A DNA stretch of 64,000 nt from Bacteroidota bacterium (GTDB taxonomy: Bacteria > Bacteroidota > Bacteroidia > 2-12-FULL-35-15): assembly GCA_025963775.1 (NCBI GenBank), contig JAOQAD010000037.1, forward strand, positions 65,638-129,637. The letters run 5' to 3'. Of this stretch, positions 8,901 through 17,532 are shown piece by piece (position 1 is the stretch's first letter; every line of letters begins with the position of its first letter). The notes below the pieces were generated by a model. It did no database searches, was not told the origin of the DNA, and was given only the letters and a program-made list of their open reading frames with translations. The position numbers were made by a program, and so were the translations under genes.

Positions 8901-11900
8901 GTAACAGTATATGTTCCTGCTGTACTTCCTGCAAGATTCACCAGCCCTGAGGCGCTATTGATGCTCAAACCTGCAGTGGAAGTAAATGTTCCGGCAACGC
9001 TTCCTGCCCCAATCACAGGAGAAGGATCAGCAGCATCCTGGCAATACGGTGATGCCGTATAGCTGAAGCCTGCTGTTTGCGGCGCAGTGATCGTAATGCC
9101 GGATGTGGCTGTTACGGCTGCACATCCGCCCGAAGCGGCAATTGTATTGGTTACTGTATAGGTTCCCGGCGTGCTGGCTGCAAGGTTCACGACACCTGTA
9201 CCGGCTGTAATGCTTAAACCTGCTGTGGATGTAAATGTCCCCGCAACACCGCCACCGCTGAATGCAGGCGATGGATTTGCCGCGCTTTGGCAATAAGGCG
9301 TTCCTGTATAACTGAATGACGCAACAGGCTGCGCGGTGATCGTGATGGATACTGTAGCTGTTACCGCTGCACATCCGCCCGAAGCGGGAATGGTGTTGGT
9401 GACCGTGTAGGTTCCCGGAGTGCTGGCCGCAAGATTCACTACGCCCGTTCCGGCTGTGATACTTAAACCGGCAGTGGATGTGAATGTACCCGCAACTCCT
9501 CCACCGCTGAACGTCGGCGATGGATTTGCAGCGCTTTGACAATAAGGTGTTCCGGTATAGCTGAATGTTGCAACAGGCTGTGCTGTGATCGTGATAGGCG
9601 ATGTAGCGGTTACAGCGGCACATCCGCCCGAAGCGGCAATTGTATTTGTTACCGTGTATGTACCCGGGGTGCTTGCCAGCAGGTTCACTGCACCTGTTGC
9701 AGCATTGATGCTCAAACCTGCAGGAGACGTGAATGTCCCGGCAACACCACCGCCGCTGAATGTCGGAGAAGGATTGGCTGCATTCTGACAATAAGGCGTT
9801 CCTGTATAGCTGAAAGTTGCTACAGGCTGTGCCGTGATGGTAATGGAAGCTGTGGCTGTAGCGGCAGGACAACCACCCGCAGCTGGAATTGTATTGGTTA
9901 CCGTATAGGTTCCCGGCGTGCTGGCTGCAAGGTTCACTACACCTGTACCGGCAGTGATGCTTAAGCCTGCTGTGGAAGTAAATGTTCCTGCAACACCACC
10001 TCCGCTAAAGGTTGGCGAAGGATTAGCAGCACTTTGACAATAAGGAGTTGCTGTATAGCTGAATGTTGCAACAGGCTGCGCTGTGATCGTGATCGGGGAT
10101 GTAGCGGTCACTGTGGCACATCCGCCCGAAGCTGCAATGGTATTTGTTACAGTATAGGTTCCGGGAGTGCTGGCCAATAAATTAACAGCGCCTGTTGCAG
10201 CATTGATGCTCAAACCTGCGGTAGACGTGAATGTTCCCGCAACACCACCACCGCTGAACGTTGGTGATGGATTCGCAGCGCTCTGGCAATAAGGTGTTCC
10301 GGTGTAACTGAAGGTTGCCACCGGCTGTGCTGTAATTGTAATCGTAGCTGTGGCTGTAGTGGCAGGACAACCGCCTGAAGCAGGAATTGTATTTGTAACT
10401 GTATAGGTTCCGGCAGTGCTGGCTGCAAGGTTCACAACGCCTGTACCGGCGGTAATGCTTAAACCTGCTGTGGATGTGAACGTTCCTGCAACACCTCCGC
10501 CGCTGAATGTGGGAGATGGATTTGCAGCTGTCTTACAATAAGGAGTCCCGGTATAGCTGAACGTTGCTACCGGCTGCGCAGTGATCGTGATCGGGGATGT
10601 GGCAGTAATTGTAGGACATCCGCCTGATGCTGCAATGGTATTGGTAACTGTATATGTGCCCGGCGTGCTTGCCAGCAGATTCACCTGCCCTGTTGCAGAA
10701 TTGATGCTCAATCCGGCCGTAGAGCTGAAAGTTCCCGCAACACCACCGCCACTGAACGTTGGTGATGGATTGGCTGCACTCTGGCAATAAGGAGTTGCGG
10801 CATAGTTAAAGGTTGCGACCGGCTGTGCAGTGATCGTAATACTGGAAGTGGCTGTTGCAGCCGGGCAACCGCCTGCTGCAGGAATTGTATTCGTAACCGT
10901 ATATGTTCCCGGTGTGCTTGCTGCGAGGTTCACTGCACCCGTGCCTGCCGTAATGCTTAAGCCTGCTGTGGATGTGAATGTTCCGGCAACGCCGCCGCCA
11001 CTGAACGTCGGCGATGGATTAGCTGCATTCTGGCAATACGGCGTTCCGGTATAGCTGAAAGTAGCAACCGGTGCAGGATTTACTGAAACTGTTGCGACTG
11101 CTGTTCCTGTGCAGCTGCCTGTTGTACCTGTAACTGTATATGTAGTTGTAGATGCCGGACTTGCAGTAGCAGTGTTTGCTCCTGTTGGAGTTGCCCCCGC
11201 GGTCCATGTATAGGTGGTACCGCCTGAAGCCGTCAATGTGGCTGTTCCGCCGGAGCAGATGGTCTGTGAAGTCACTGTAACTGTTAATCCGGGATTAACT
11301 GTTACAACTACCGGGATCCGGTATGTTCCCGGGCAGGTGCCTACATAATAAGTTGTTGTGCTTGCAAGCGCAGGTGTTGTGAACGAAGCACCTGAGCCTA
11401 CTACAGATCCGCCGGTCTGTGCATTCCACCAGGTGATCGTTGTTCCCGGGGGAACTGTTCCTGCCAGGGCAGCCGTAAGCGTGGCTGTATTTCCGGAACA
11501 GATGGTAACGTTGGATGCTGTGATCGTAAAGTTGGTGATGGTTTGGCCGGTAAGTCCCGTTCCGCCCATTGTTGCACCATTCGGAAGGAATTCGGAAAGC
11601 TGGGATGATTGTGTATATCCGCTGTTTCCGCCGTTTGCCTGCTGTACCGGGGTTCCGTTCGCAACCGCGATATAACCGCCGCCGCCGCCGCCGCCCGGGC
11701 CTTCTGCTTCTGTAAGATTAAAAAATCCGCTGGTGTTCTGCAGCTGGAATCCGCCGATGCCGCCGTTTGCACGAATGGCAACACCAGAAACCGTACCGGT
11801 GGTGTTCAATATAATAGTACCGCCGCCACCTGCGCCGCCGCCCGCATCTTTACCGGGATTCGAGCCTGCAATATTTGTGCTTCCGCCCACCGCTCCATCG

Positions 11901-13123
11901 GAAATGATCGAGTCATTGCCTGTTCCGGTAAATGCGCCGTATGTTACAAAATAAATGATCCCGCCACCTTTTCCGCCCGCACCAGCCTGCCCGTTATCCT
12001 GTTCGCCTGCGCCGCCGCCGCCGCCAAGGAAGATCCTTCCACCGGAATAGTCAAGCGGACGGCCACCAAGTCCTCCCAAATTATAACGGTATGATCCGCC
12101 CCATGCATTGGTCACACCCGGTGTTCCGGGCCCGAGCGTGGTAGCATTCTGGTTGGAGCTTGAAAAAGAATATCCGCCCCTTCCGCCGCCGGAAGATGTT
12201 GAAGCTGCAAAGCCGGGTGATTCCAGGTTCCATGCTGCTGCCCAGCCTGCACCGGTTGTATTCGGATTCCCCTGTCCTGTCCATGCAGCAGTATTACCGG
12301 CATTTCCGCCGCCACCACCGCCTGTGTTCCAAACGTTACCGCCACCACCGGCATTTGCCGGGGCAGCACGGCAGAATTTTCCGCCGTAAGGTGTGTAATC
12401 GGTATCATAACCTGCTATGCCTTCTCCTTTATTTGTCCCTACATCAAGCGATACGCAGGAATACAGCGTTGTTGTTGTCCTACCGGTTGTTGTAAACACG
12501 GCGCCTCCCCTGAAACCTGTCCCGGTCGTGTTGATCTTCGAACCGGCATTCATGGTGGTAGCACCCAGCACTTCCACAGCCAGCACTCCGCCGCTTGTAC
12601 CGTTCCATACCTGGCAGGTAAGCACGCAGGGCGCAGTGAGTGTGAGTGTGTTGTATCTCGGCACACGGACCACCTGTGTTTTCCCGGTAGCAGTGTAGCT
12701 GTTCGTAAGTCCGCAGTCAACGGTGATTGTGGTTGCATTCGGCACCGCCAATACTTCGGCATATTCATATCTTCCTGAATTGTTGTAACTGGTGACATCT
12801 CCCCAGGTAGGGTCATTCGGATCGCTGATGGTAGGTGCGCCGGCATCAGGCTGGCCAAGGATGGTTGCGCCCTGCATCTGGATGATCATGATAAGATCGC
12901 CGGGAGCAAGATTTCCTGTAAAGCGCCCATTGGCATTCAGGCCGCTGGCAGTAACTGAAATGGATGTTGCACCGGCAGCTACATTGGCTGAAACGCTGGT
13001 GTATTCGTTAACGATACGGTTGGCGGTATTAATTGTTACGTTGCCATCTTTACCGCGCTGTGCAAAGGAAAAAGAGGACAACAATCCCAGGCCTGCAAGA
13101 AAACATGTAGGAAGTAATTTCAT
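5966..13123 (-). CDS. Giant T9SS type B surface protein with glycine-rich region and 18 tandem Ig-like repeats
   Basis: Secreted protein of 2385 aa. The ATG at 13123 follows an in-frame TTG and gives a signal peptide MKLLPTCFLAGLGLLSSFSF ending before AQ. Order of modules: an N-terminal region; a glycine-rich stretch (about residues 230-520, with several runs of five to seven Gly); two Ig-like modules; twelve ~83-aa repeats (about 685-1675) with core SPTFSGGGVAGTF and ending SITITAQ; six ~75-aa repeats (about 1675-2126) with core GGTWSGTGIT; two PKD modules; and a C-terminal gliding-motility-type sorting domain with NIFTPNGDGNNDVF. The T9SS would export it and anchor it at the cell surface. 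The repeat arrays suggest a long stalk-like adhesin, with copy number open to slippage. It is upstream of, and probably co-transcribed with, the 1184-aa paralog. Function beyond adhesion is inference. Confidence 0.87.
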   Translation of the reverse strand: MKLLPTCFLAGLGLLSSFSFAQRGKDGNVTINTANRIVNEYTSVSANVAAGATSISVTASGLNANGRFTGNLAPGDLIMIIQMQGATILGQPDAGAPTISDPNDPTWGDVTSYNNSGRYEYAEVLAVPNATTITVDCGLTNSYTATGKTQVVRVPRYNTLTLTAPCVLTCQVWNGTSGGVLAVEVLGATTMNAGSKINTTGTGFRGGAVFTTTGRTTTTLYSCVSLDVGTNKGEGIAGYDTDYTPYGGKFCRAAPANAGGGGNVWNTGGGGGGNAGNTAAWTGQGNPNTTGAGWAAAWNLESPGFAASTSSGGGRGGYSFSSSNQNATTLGPGTPGVTNAWGGSYRYNLGGLGGRPLDYSGGRIFLGGGGGAGEQDNGQAGAGGKGGGIIYFVTYGAFTGTGNDSIISDGAVGGSTNIAGSNPGKDAGGGAGGGGTIILNTTGTVSGVAIRANGGIGGFQLQNTSGFFNLTEAEGPGGGGGGGYIAVANGTPVQQANGGNSGYTQSSQLSEFLPNGATMGGTGLTGQTITNFTITASNVTICSGNTATLTAALAGTVPPGTTITWWNAQTGGSVVGSGASFTTPALASTTTYYVGTCPGTYRIPVVVTVNPGLTVTVTSQTICSGGTATLTASGGTTYTWTAGATPTGANTATASPASTTTYTVTGTTGSCTGTAVATVSVNPAPVATFSYTGTPYCQNAANPSPTFSGGGVAGTFTSTAGLSITAGTGAVNLAASTPGTYTVTNTIPAAGGCPAATATSSITITAQPVATFNYAATPYCQSAANPSPTFSGGGVAGTFSSTAGLSINSATGQVNLLASTPGTYTVTNTIAASGGCPTITATSPITITAQPVATFSYTGTPYCKTAANPSPTFSGGGVAGTFTSTAGLSITAGTGVVNLAASTAGTYTVTNTIPASGGCPATTATATITITAQPVATFSYTGTPYCQSAANPSPTFSGGGVAGTFTSTAGLSINAATGAVNLLASTPGTYTVTNTIAASGGCATVTATSPITITAQPVATFSYTATPYCQSAANPSPTFSGGGVAGTFTSTAGLSITAGTGVVNLAASTPGTYTVTNTIPAAGGCPAATATASITITAQPVATFSYTGTPYCQNAANPSPTFSGGGVAGTFTSPAGLSINAATGAVNLLASTPGTYTVTNTIAASGGCAAVTATSPITITAQPVATFSYTGTPYCQSAANPSPTFSGGGVAGTFTSTAGLSITAGTGVVNLAASTPGTYTVTNTIPASGGCAAVTATVSITITAQPVASFSYTGTPYCQSAANPSPAFSGGGVAGTFTSTAGLSITAGTGVVNLAASTPGTYTVTNTIAASGGCAAVTATSGITITAPQTAGFSYTASPYCQDAADPSPVIGAGSVAGTFTSTAGLSINSASGLVNLAGSTAGTYTVTNTLAASGGCPAVTATSSITITPVQSAAFNYPSSTFCVSGTDPTPTITGTPGGTFSASPAGITINASTGTITLISSALNTYSVTYTTAGPCPSSSTINITITNAPAATFSYTGTPYCQSGTDPLPAFSGGGTAGTFTSTAGLVFVSSGTGEVDLSASTPGTYTVTNTIPASGGCASATASSSITITAPAIASFSYTGTPYCQNGTDPSPVLAAGGTAGTFSSTAGLSINASTGLVDLSASTAGTYTVINTVGGSCGNTDSTTITITVPPDATITQPSTICVSAASFNLSAATGGGAWTGTGITDGVNGTFDPATAGIGAHVITYTLSGSCGATDTVTVNVSSLLDATITTAPSTCVAASSFNLSAATGGGTWSGTGVTNGASGTFDPSVAGIGTFTVTYTISGSCGNSDTALVTVTSNSNATITQPAAACQGASPFNLTAATAGGTWSGTGITDSLAGTFDPSVAGAGTYTVTYTISGSCAANDTVIVTVNTAANASITPVTNVCVGATAFNLTAATGGGAWTGTGITDAANGTFDPATAGVGGHVITYTISGSCAATDTVTVNVTSLLDATIANATPVCIGAAPFNLSAATGGGTWSGTGITDAVNGTFTPSTAGTGTFTITYTISGSCGNTDTVHVTVTAPLNATINSVTPVCAGTAAFNLTAATAGGTWSGTGITNAAAGTFDPAVSGAGTFVISYGISGACGDTATQSITVNALPSPVATPDITSGCAPVCVQFTESVSTTCSSLSYDFGDGATSGSSNPTHCYTAAGTYGYSITCTDANGCVGTTTVPAAISVSPVPVAAMSVSPSGVVPANTAITFTDISTSGGSQAWDFGDPASASNTSFLSSDIHTYANEGTYCVTLVSANTSGCADTASECIVVANDATVNIPNIFTPNGDGNNDVFFISSTGVKELTCTIYDRWGLKIAELSSVNAGWDGRTTSGNIASDGVYYFILDIKGLNDKTIEKQGFVQLLSK
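6745..8098 (-). repeat. Six tandem ~75-aa coding repeats
   Basis: Six units of about 225 bp encode modules with the core GGTWSGTGIT and GTFDP. Units 1, 2 and 4 share the same linker ending (SSLLD/TSLLD), which hints at past multi-unit duplication. They are homologous to the seven units in the downstream 1184-aa protein. Confidence 0.85.
8098..11070 (-). repeat. Twelve tandem 83-aa (249-bp) coding repeats with an alternating two-unit pattern
   Basis: About 2.97 kb is made of twelve units near 249 bp. The first seven units in protein order alternate between two subtypes. Type A has SITAGTGxVNLAAS; type B has SINxATGxVNLLAS. The order is A-B-A-B-A-B-A, followed by a second A as unit 8. This indicates amplification by a two-unit (about 498 bp) step. 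Units 9-12 are more diverged; unit 10 lacks the SGGGVAGTF core. Confidence 0.9.
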
Positions 13124-13149
13124 CAATCAAAAATAAAATTAGTCAGATT

Positions 13150-13157
13150 CAAAAATA
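13150..13157 (-). promoter_or_regulatory. Candidate -7 box for the giant surface-protein operon
   Basis: The minus-strand sequence TATTTTTG matches the Bacteroidota -7 consensus TAnnTTTG and lies about 27 nt upstream of the ATG at 13123. No convincing -33 TTTG was seen at the expected 19-21 nt spacing, so this is weak. Confidence 0.3.
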
Positions 13158-13215
13158 TTTAGCCAATATATGGGTTATTATCGATTTTCACAATATACCC
13201 CTCCGACTTTGGATA

Positions 13216-14466
13216 TCAGATGCTAATTTCTTTGAAAGGGTTGCGTGGGACCCACTCGGAAGGCTTCAAATAATCAATAAAAGGCTTAATAATGCGGTTG
13301 GAAAGGGGATTCCGGTGACGGATATAACAGGTAAGCTCATAAGCTTCTGCCCCTACCGTACTTTTGATCTCAGATGCGGTCCGCCCGAGAATGAGCTGCT
13401 TTTTGTTGTTTTTGATGGCTTCTATGATGTAATCGTAGAGGATATTCTGGTACACTTCCAGCTCTTTGTTCAGCTCATAGTCCAGCCCGATGAAATGGGC
13501 TTCCTGCTCATTCTCCAGGGTGAAGGAGGAGCGGAAGCCGACCAGCTTTCCATCGTGGTAATAGGCCGTAAAGTTGAATTTATCCGCCAGCGTCCTTTTC
13601 AGCTCGGCAAAATAAGGGGAAGTCAGGGATGCCATCCTGAATTTTGCCTTCAGGTGCACATTGTTGAATAGGGTTTGAATCTCCCCTGCATTCGCCATGA
13701 TCTCTTCTGCATTGAATTCCTTCCGTTCCAGCCCTGCTCCTTTTTTCACAATGCTCTTCGCCCGGTGCCGGTATTTCTTGCTCATGGCATTGAGGTACTC
13801 CTCAAATGTTTTCCACTGAATGTCGACGATCATATTCGGCTCTACCAGGAAATCGTGGTATTTGTATTCATCCAGCTCCCTGGCATGAGGAAGTGAAGAG
13901 GAATAAAAGTCCTTTACAAGCACTGCCGCGATCTTTCCCCTGAGCTTTTCAGCCCGGCTGATACGGTAGATCACATCGGCAAGCGCATCGATCACTTCCG
14001 TTTTATTGATGCCCGGCGCACAGGTAAAACCGTGCTCTCCGCTTACATACGCATTTCCGCAGATAAGCAAACGCATGTTCACTTTATCGGCGCTGCGCAG
14101 GATGTGATTGGCAAGGTGCTTTTTGATATAATCGGTGATGAAACAGGAAAATTCGGAATTGTCCTGCTCGAGAATGCTGCCAAAGCTTTCCGCAGAAAAA
14201 TCGATCACCTGGAAATAAGCGATGGCGACCGGCTGGCCCATGTCATAAATAATGGCGTAATGAAAGCGCATGTTCTCCGGACGCGTTTTTTCGATCACGG
14301 ATAAAAAAGGGATCTCCAGGAATTCGCTGCCATGGCCGACAATGCTGTTCCAGTGCTCTTTGTTGATCATGGAAACGGAATCGTAAACGGCAAAAGCAAA
14401 ACCGGATGCTTTTTTACGCATGGCCGATTTTTTCTTATTGGGCACTTTATTACAGGAAATGAGCAT
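13216..14466 (-). CDS. FemAB/BioF2-like GNAT-superfamily acyltransferase
   Basis: 416-aa cytoplasmic protein with no signal peptide. The C-terminal half (about 200-370) has the look of a FemAB-like/COG3146-type GNAT fold: SKKYRHRAKSIVKK, then a strand-rich segment with YYHDGKLVGFRSSF and HFIGLDYELNK. Such enzymes transfer an acyl or aminoacyl group from a CoA or tRNA donor to a cell-envelope or small-molecule acceptor. The substrate cannot be read from the sequence. It starts 14 bp after the DUF885 gene stop and is probably in the same operon. An alternative start at MRKKASG, 15 codons in, is possible because the first 15 residues are poorly structured and no strong ribosome-binding site precedes either ATG. 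Confidence 0.6.
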   Translation of the reverse strand: MLISCNKVPNKKKSAMRKKASGFAFAVYDSVSMINKEHWNSIVGHGSEFLEIPFLSVIEKTRPENMRFHYAIIYDMGQPVAIAYFQVIDFSAESFGSILEQDNSEFSCFITDYIKKHLANHILRSADKVNMRLLICGNAYVSGEHGFTCAPGINKTEVIDALADVIYRISRAEKLRGKIAAVLVKDFYSSSLPHARELDEYKYHDFLVEPNMIVDIQWKTFEEYLNAMSKKYRHRAKSIVKKGAGLERKEFNAEEIMANAGEIQTLFNNVHLKAKFRMASLTSPYFAELKRTLADKFNFTAYYHDGKLVGFRSSFTLENEQEAHFIGLDYELNKELEVYQNILYDYIIEAIKNNKKQLILGRTASEIKSTVGAEAYELTCYIRHRNPLSNRIIKPFIDYLKPSEWVPRNPFKEISI

Positions 14467-14480
14467 ACTCAGGTTAACAA

Positions 14481-16250
14481 TTAGTTAGTGCTTGTGTTCA
14501 TTTCAGACAGCATTAATTCTTTTATGTACTTCACAGGCGCACTTCCGTAGCTCAGGAATTTCTCATGGAATTTTTTCAGGTCGAACTTATCCCCCATTTG
14601 CTTTTTCAATTCTTCGCGGAAATCATAGATCTCGGTATAGCCGGTATAGTAGCAGCACAATTGAACCTGCGTAACGGACACACGCCTCCATTTGTTCTCT
14701 GCTTCTGTTTTCTGCTGGAAGGCTTCATCCACCAACAGGTGCATCGCATCTTCCTTGCTCATGTCCTTTGTGTGGACGCTGTAATCAAGAATGGTGTTGC
14801 AGGTGCTTCTCAGGTTCCATTTGTAATACATCAGCCACATCTCATCTGCATTATCGCCGTAGCCGCTTTCGAGCATCATGCGCTCGGTGTAAACCGCCCA
14901 TCCTTCGATCATCGCGTTGTTGCCGAACAATGACTTGATCAGGCTTGGCGACTGGTTGCTATACACAAGCTGTGTGTAATGACCGGGGATCGCTTCGTGA
15001 ATGTTCAGGATCTGCAGGATGTAATAGTTGTATTCACGCAGATAACTTTCTGCCTTTGCCTTGTCCCATCCGGAAAGGCTTCCTACATTATAAAAGGTTT
15101 TGCCGCCCTTGTCGTAAGGGCCCGGCGCTGAAATGGAAGCACCCGCCACTCCTGCCATGTAATCCGGCTCCTTGCGTACCACAAGCGGCTTGGACGGATC
15201 GATGTAAATGAGGTCTTTTTTCTTGATGAAATCGATAAGCACGGGGATCTGCTGCGTGATCGCAGCCTGGAAGGAATCAGCCTGCACATGCTTTTCGGAG
15301 ATCTTATCGATCATCATGCGGATAGCTTTTAAGCTGTCATCCGGGATATGCGTGCCCGACAGGTATTTGTGCCAGAGCTTTTCGGTAAGCCCGTACATTT
15401 TCTGGTGCAGGTAATTTTTGTGCTTCAGTGCTTTCTGGTAGATCTCGTCGACAGTGTAGCCGGACTGAATATCATACTCAAATTTTTTCGCGTACAGCTC
15501 TTTGCCTAAGCGAAAGCTGCGCGGTGTTTTGTTGTCCAGCTTCTTCAGCCATTCTGCATAGCCTTTGATCGCATCCACTGCCTGCTTTGCAGTTGCTTCC
15601 ATCGCCTGTTTTTCATGCTCACCGAATTTTGTTTTGTTCAGTGCCTCCTGAAAATCCGTTTCGAATACAGAGATCCCGCCAAGGTTCTGATCAATGGCGA
15701 GCTGTGTATGTTCAACTGTCGGGTTTTTAATGTTCTTTTTTGCAGCTTCATAAAAGGCAGGAATGTTTGCCATCTTTAGATAGAAGTTGCGCAGGCGGAC
15801 ATCTGCAGCATCATAATCACCATTCAGCATTTCGGCGAAAGCCCCTGAAACATTGTATTCGGAAGGGTTCCACTCGAATGACTTCAGATCGGTAATGCTC
15901 CAGCTGATCGAATTCAGCTGGTTCCCGATCATGCGGTAATCTGTTTTATTATTATCGGAAAGCGAGCTGAGATCGTAGCTTTTCAGGGAGTCGAGGTTTG
16001 CTTTTGCAAAGGCCATTTCCTTTGCACGGGATGCTTCATCCGGCACCACCAGCACGCTGTCGTACTTATGATAACCCTGCGAGCTTGCCCAGCCGGGATA
16101 TACTTTCCAGAGCTCTTCCACGAAATTTTTCTTGTACTGGTCAAACTGTGCATCTTTGTTCTGCGTGTTCTTCGTATCGGCATTTTGCTTATCGCCGCCG
16201 CATGAAACGAGCGCGACACACAGACAAATGGAAAAGGCTATTTTTTTCAT
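14481..16250 (-). CDS. DUF885 family lipoprotein, putative metallopeptidase
   Basis: 589-aa lipoprotein: the signal MKKIAFSICLCVALVSC has a lipobox LVSC followed by GGDKQ. The C-terminal half holds the family hallmark HEAIPGH (residues 418-424), a zinc-ligand-like His/Glu motif, followed by EGWAVYTERMMLE, whose Glu could be a further ligand. DUF885 proteins are mostly uncharacterised predicted zinc peptidases. Location is the periplasm or outer membrane, lipid-anchored. The FemAB-like gene follows within 14 bp. The upstream region to 16397 is shared with the divergent A-B operon. Confidence 0.85.
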   Translation of the reverse strand: MKKIAFSICLCVALVSCGGDKQNADTKNTQNKDAQFDQYKKNFVEELWKVYPGWASSQGYHKYDSVLVVPDEASRAKEMAFAKANLDSLKSYDLSSLSDNNKTDYRMIGNQLNSISWSITDLKSFEWNPSEYNVSGAFAEMLNGDYDAADVRLRNFYLKMANIPAFYEAAKKNIKNPTVEHTQLAIDQNLGGISVFETDFQEALNKTKFGEHEKQAMEATAKQAVDAIKGYAEWLKKLDNKTPRSFRLGKELYAKKFEYDIQSGYTVDEIYQKALKHKNYLHQKMYGLTEKLWHKYLSGTHIPDDSLKAIRMMIDKISEKHVQADSFQAAITQQIPVLIDFIKKKDLIYIDPSKPLVVRKEPDYMAGVAGASISAPGPYDKGGKTFYNVGSLSGWDKAKAESYLREYNYYILQILNIHEAIPGHYTQLVYSNQSPSLIKSLFGNNAMIEGWAVYTERMMLESGYGDNADEMWLMYYKWNLRSTCNTILDYSVHTKDMSKEDAMHLLVDEAFQQKTEAENKWRRVSVTQVQLCCYYTGYTEIYDFREELKKQMGDKFDLKKFHEKFLSYGSAPVKYIKELMLSEMNTSTN

Positions 16251-16359
16251 AGGGAGATTTTAGACGCGTAAAGTTAAAAAAATAATTGTGTCTGCCGTTT
16301 TATCCTCCAGGCCCTATGAACATTATTTCCTGCAACGCAAAGGAACCGAAACAAAACAT

Positions 16360-16367
16360 TATATTTG
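16360..16367 (+). promoter_or_regulatory. Candidate -7 box for the A-B-A'-B' operon
   Basis: TATATTTG matches TAnnTTTG exactly and sits 30 nt before the ATG at 16398, in the divergent gap to the DUF885 gene. No good -33 element was found at the normal spacing. Confidence 0.35.
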
Positions 16368-16397
16368 CGGCCCAATTGTGCCCGCTAACTCCGCTTT

Positions 16398-17123
16398 ATG
16401 CTGTTCAAAAAATCATTGCTCCTTCTTTTTTCCTGTTTTTTCATTTCTAATACTACCGAAGCACAAACCCAGGGCAGCTTTCTTCATCTAAGGGTCTATG
16501 GCGATCCGAATCCCCTGTGCAAAATCGATGAGGCCGTTTTCAGCTCTTCCGACACTACCTTTATGATAAGCCCGGGCAGCCATCATTTAAGAATATGGTC
16601 GCCGAAAACAATAATGCAGGACACAATCATCCTTGTGAGCGGTAACGACACCGCTAAGTATAGCTTTATGATGAAGCTTTTGCCGGAATACATTCAATAC
16701 AAAGCCGAATATGCGGAGTTCATCCGGGTAAGGAACAAACGTTTTTTTGTTTCACCTATCTGGATGGGAATAACAATAGGTACAGGCATTTTCGTGAACA
16801 AGCAATTCGCCCAAAAGCAATATGATAAGGCATTGGATGCAAAGGACTTTTATTCAGGAACAGGGAATCAATCAAAAATGGATGAAGAAAAAGCAAATTT
16901 TGAAACGTATAAAAAGAAGTATGAAAATTTTAAAAAAATAGAATACGGAATATATGGTGTTTCCACAGCCCTGTTTGCTAACTATATACGAATCCTTATC
17001 AAACAAAGAAAAACACCTGTTCCACAGTTCAGGGAAAGAAGCATGTTTTCCGGGATCCGCTTCAATGCATACCCGGATATTGAGAATAAGAGCCTGCGAT
17101 ATTGCTTACGAATCACATTTTAG
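16398..17123 (+). CDS. Uncharacterised exported protein A1: beta-domain plus two-helix membrane hairpin
   Basis: 241 aa; I do not recognise a named family. The N-terminal signal peptide ends near TEAQ. Next comes a compact beta-rich, PEGA-like segment (about 27-90) with SPGSHHLRIWSPKT. Two hydrophobic segments (about 117-133, FFVSPIWMGITIGTGIF; and about 182-200, YGIYGVSTALFANYIRI) flank a charged helical stretch of about 45 aa. If the signal peptide is cleaved, the beta-domain is periplasmic and the charged helix cytoplasmic. The gene at 17533 has the same layout and the matching motif EGSYIVRAWAPT, so the two are paralogs. It is first in a four-gene operon, and the next ATG is 3 bp after its stop. 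Function unknown. Confidence 0.7.
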   Translation: MLFKKSLLLLFSCFFISNTTEAQTQGSFLHLRVYGDPNPLCKIDEAVFSSSDTTFMISPGSHHLRIWSPKTIMQDTIILVSGNDTAKYSFMMKLLPEYIQYKAEYAEFIRVRNKRFFVSPIWMGITIGTGIFVNKQFAQKQYDKALDAKDFYSGTGNQSKMDEEKANFETYKKKYENFKKIEYGIYGVSTALFANYIRILIKQRKTPVPQFRERSMFSGIRFNAYPDIENKSLRYCLRITF

Positions 17124-17126
17124 AAC

Positions 17127-17525
17127 ATGAAAAAAGTGCTATACATACTTATGCCTGCACTATTCCTGCTATGCTGCAAAAGCAAGCTGGATGAGGTGCA
17201 GCTGAATGACAATCCCTATGATCTGGAATATGCAGGCCCTAAGGTTGTAAGAATAGACAGTGTAAGAAAGGTTGAGGTCAGCTTTCATGTGTATGCCAAT
17301 AAAATAAATCTTACTTCCTTAACGGAGATGTACCAGGGCGTAATACTATACAGGAACGGCGTTGTGATAAAAACGATCAACAGGACTTCTCATGCTTCTG
17401 TTCTGAAGGAATCGATCTATGATAATACAGCCGTTTCAGGAGTCACATACTCCTACACGGCATCGCTTAAATACGACAATGGCAAAACCGGGCAATCTGA
17501 TGCGTTTAATTTTACAACTCCCTGA
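17127..17525 (+). CDS. Small lipoprotein B1 with FN3-like domain
   Basis: 132-aa lipoprotein with signal MKKVLYILMPALFLLCC. The rest is a single beta-rich domain resembling fibronectin type III, with a late TYSYTASLKYDNGKTG motif typical of the F-G strand region. It is similar in layout to the gene at 18299 (both have YRxG and YSYT elements). The start follows the A1 stop by 3 bp and the stop is 7 bp before A2, so all four genes are probably translated from one mRNA. It may be the periplasmic or outer-membrane partner of A1. Function unknown. Confidence 0.65.
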   Translation: MKKVLYILMPALFLLCCKSKLDEVQLNDNPYDLEYAGPKVVRIDSVRKVEVSFHVYANKINLTSLTEMYQGVILYRNGVVIKTINRTSHASVLKESIYDNTAVSGVTYSYTASLKYDNGKTGQSDAFNFTTP

Positions 17526-17532
17526 TCTTAAT

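Noticed and set aside
9027-9872. Long secondary minus-strand ORF of 281 aa rich in His, Cys and Arg
   Set aside because: It is a frame shadow of the 83-aa repeat array; its composition is unnatural and repeats with the same period.
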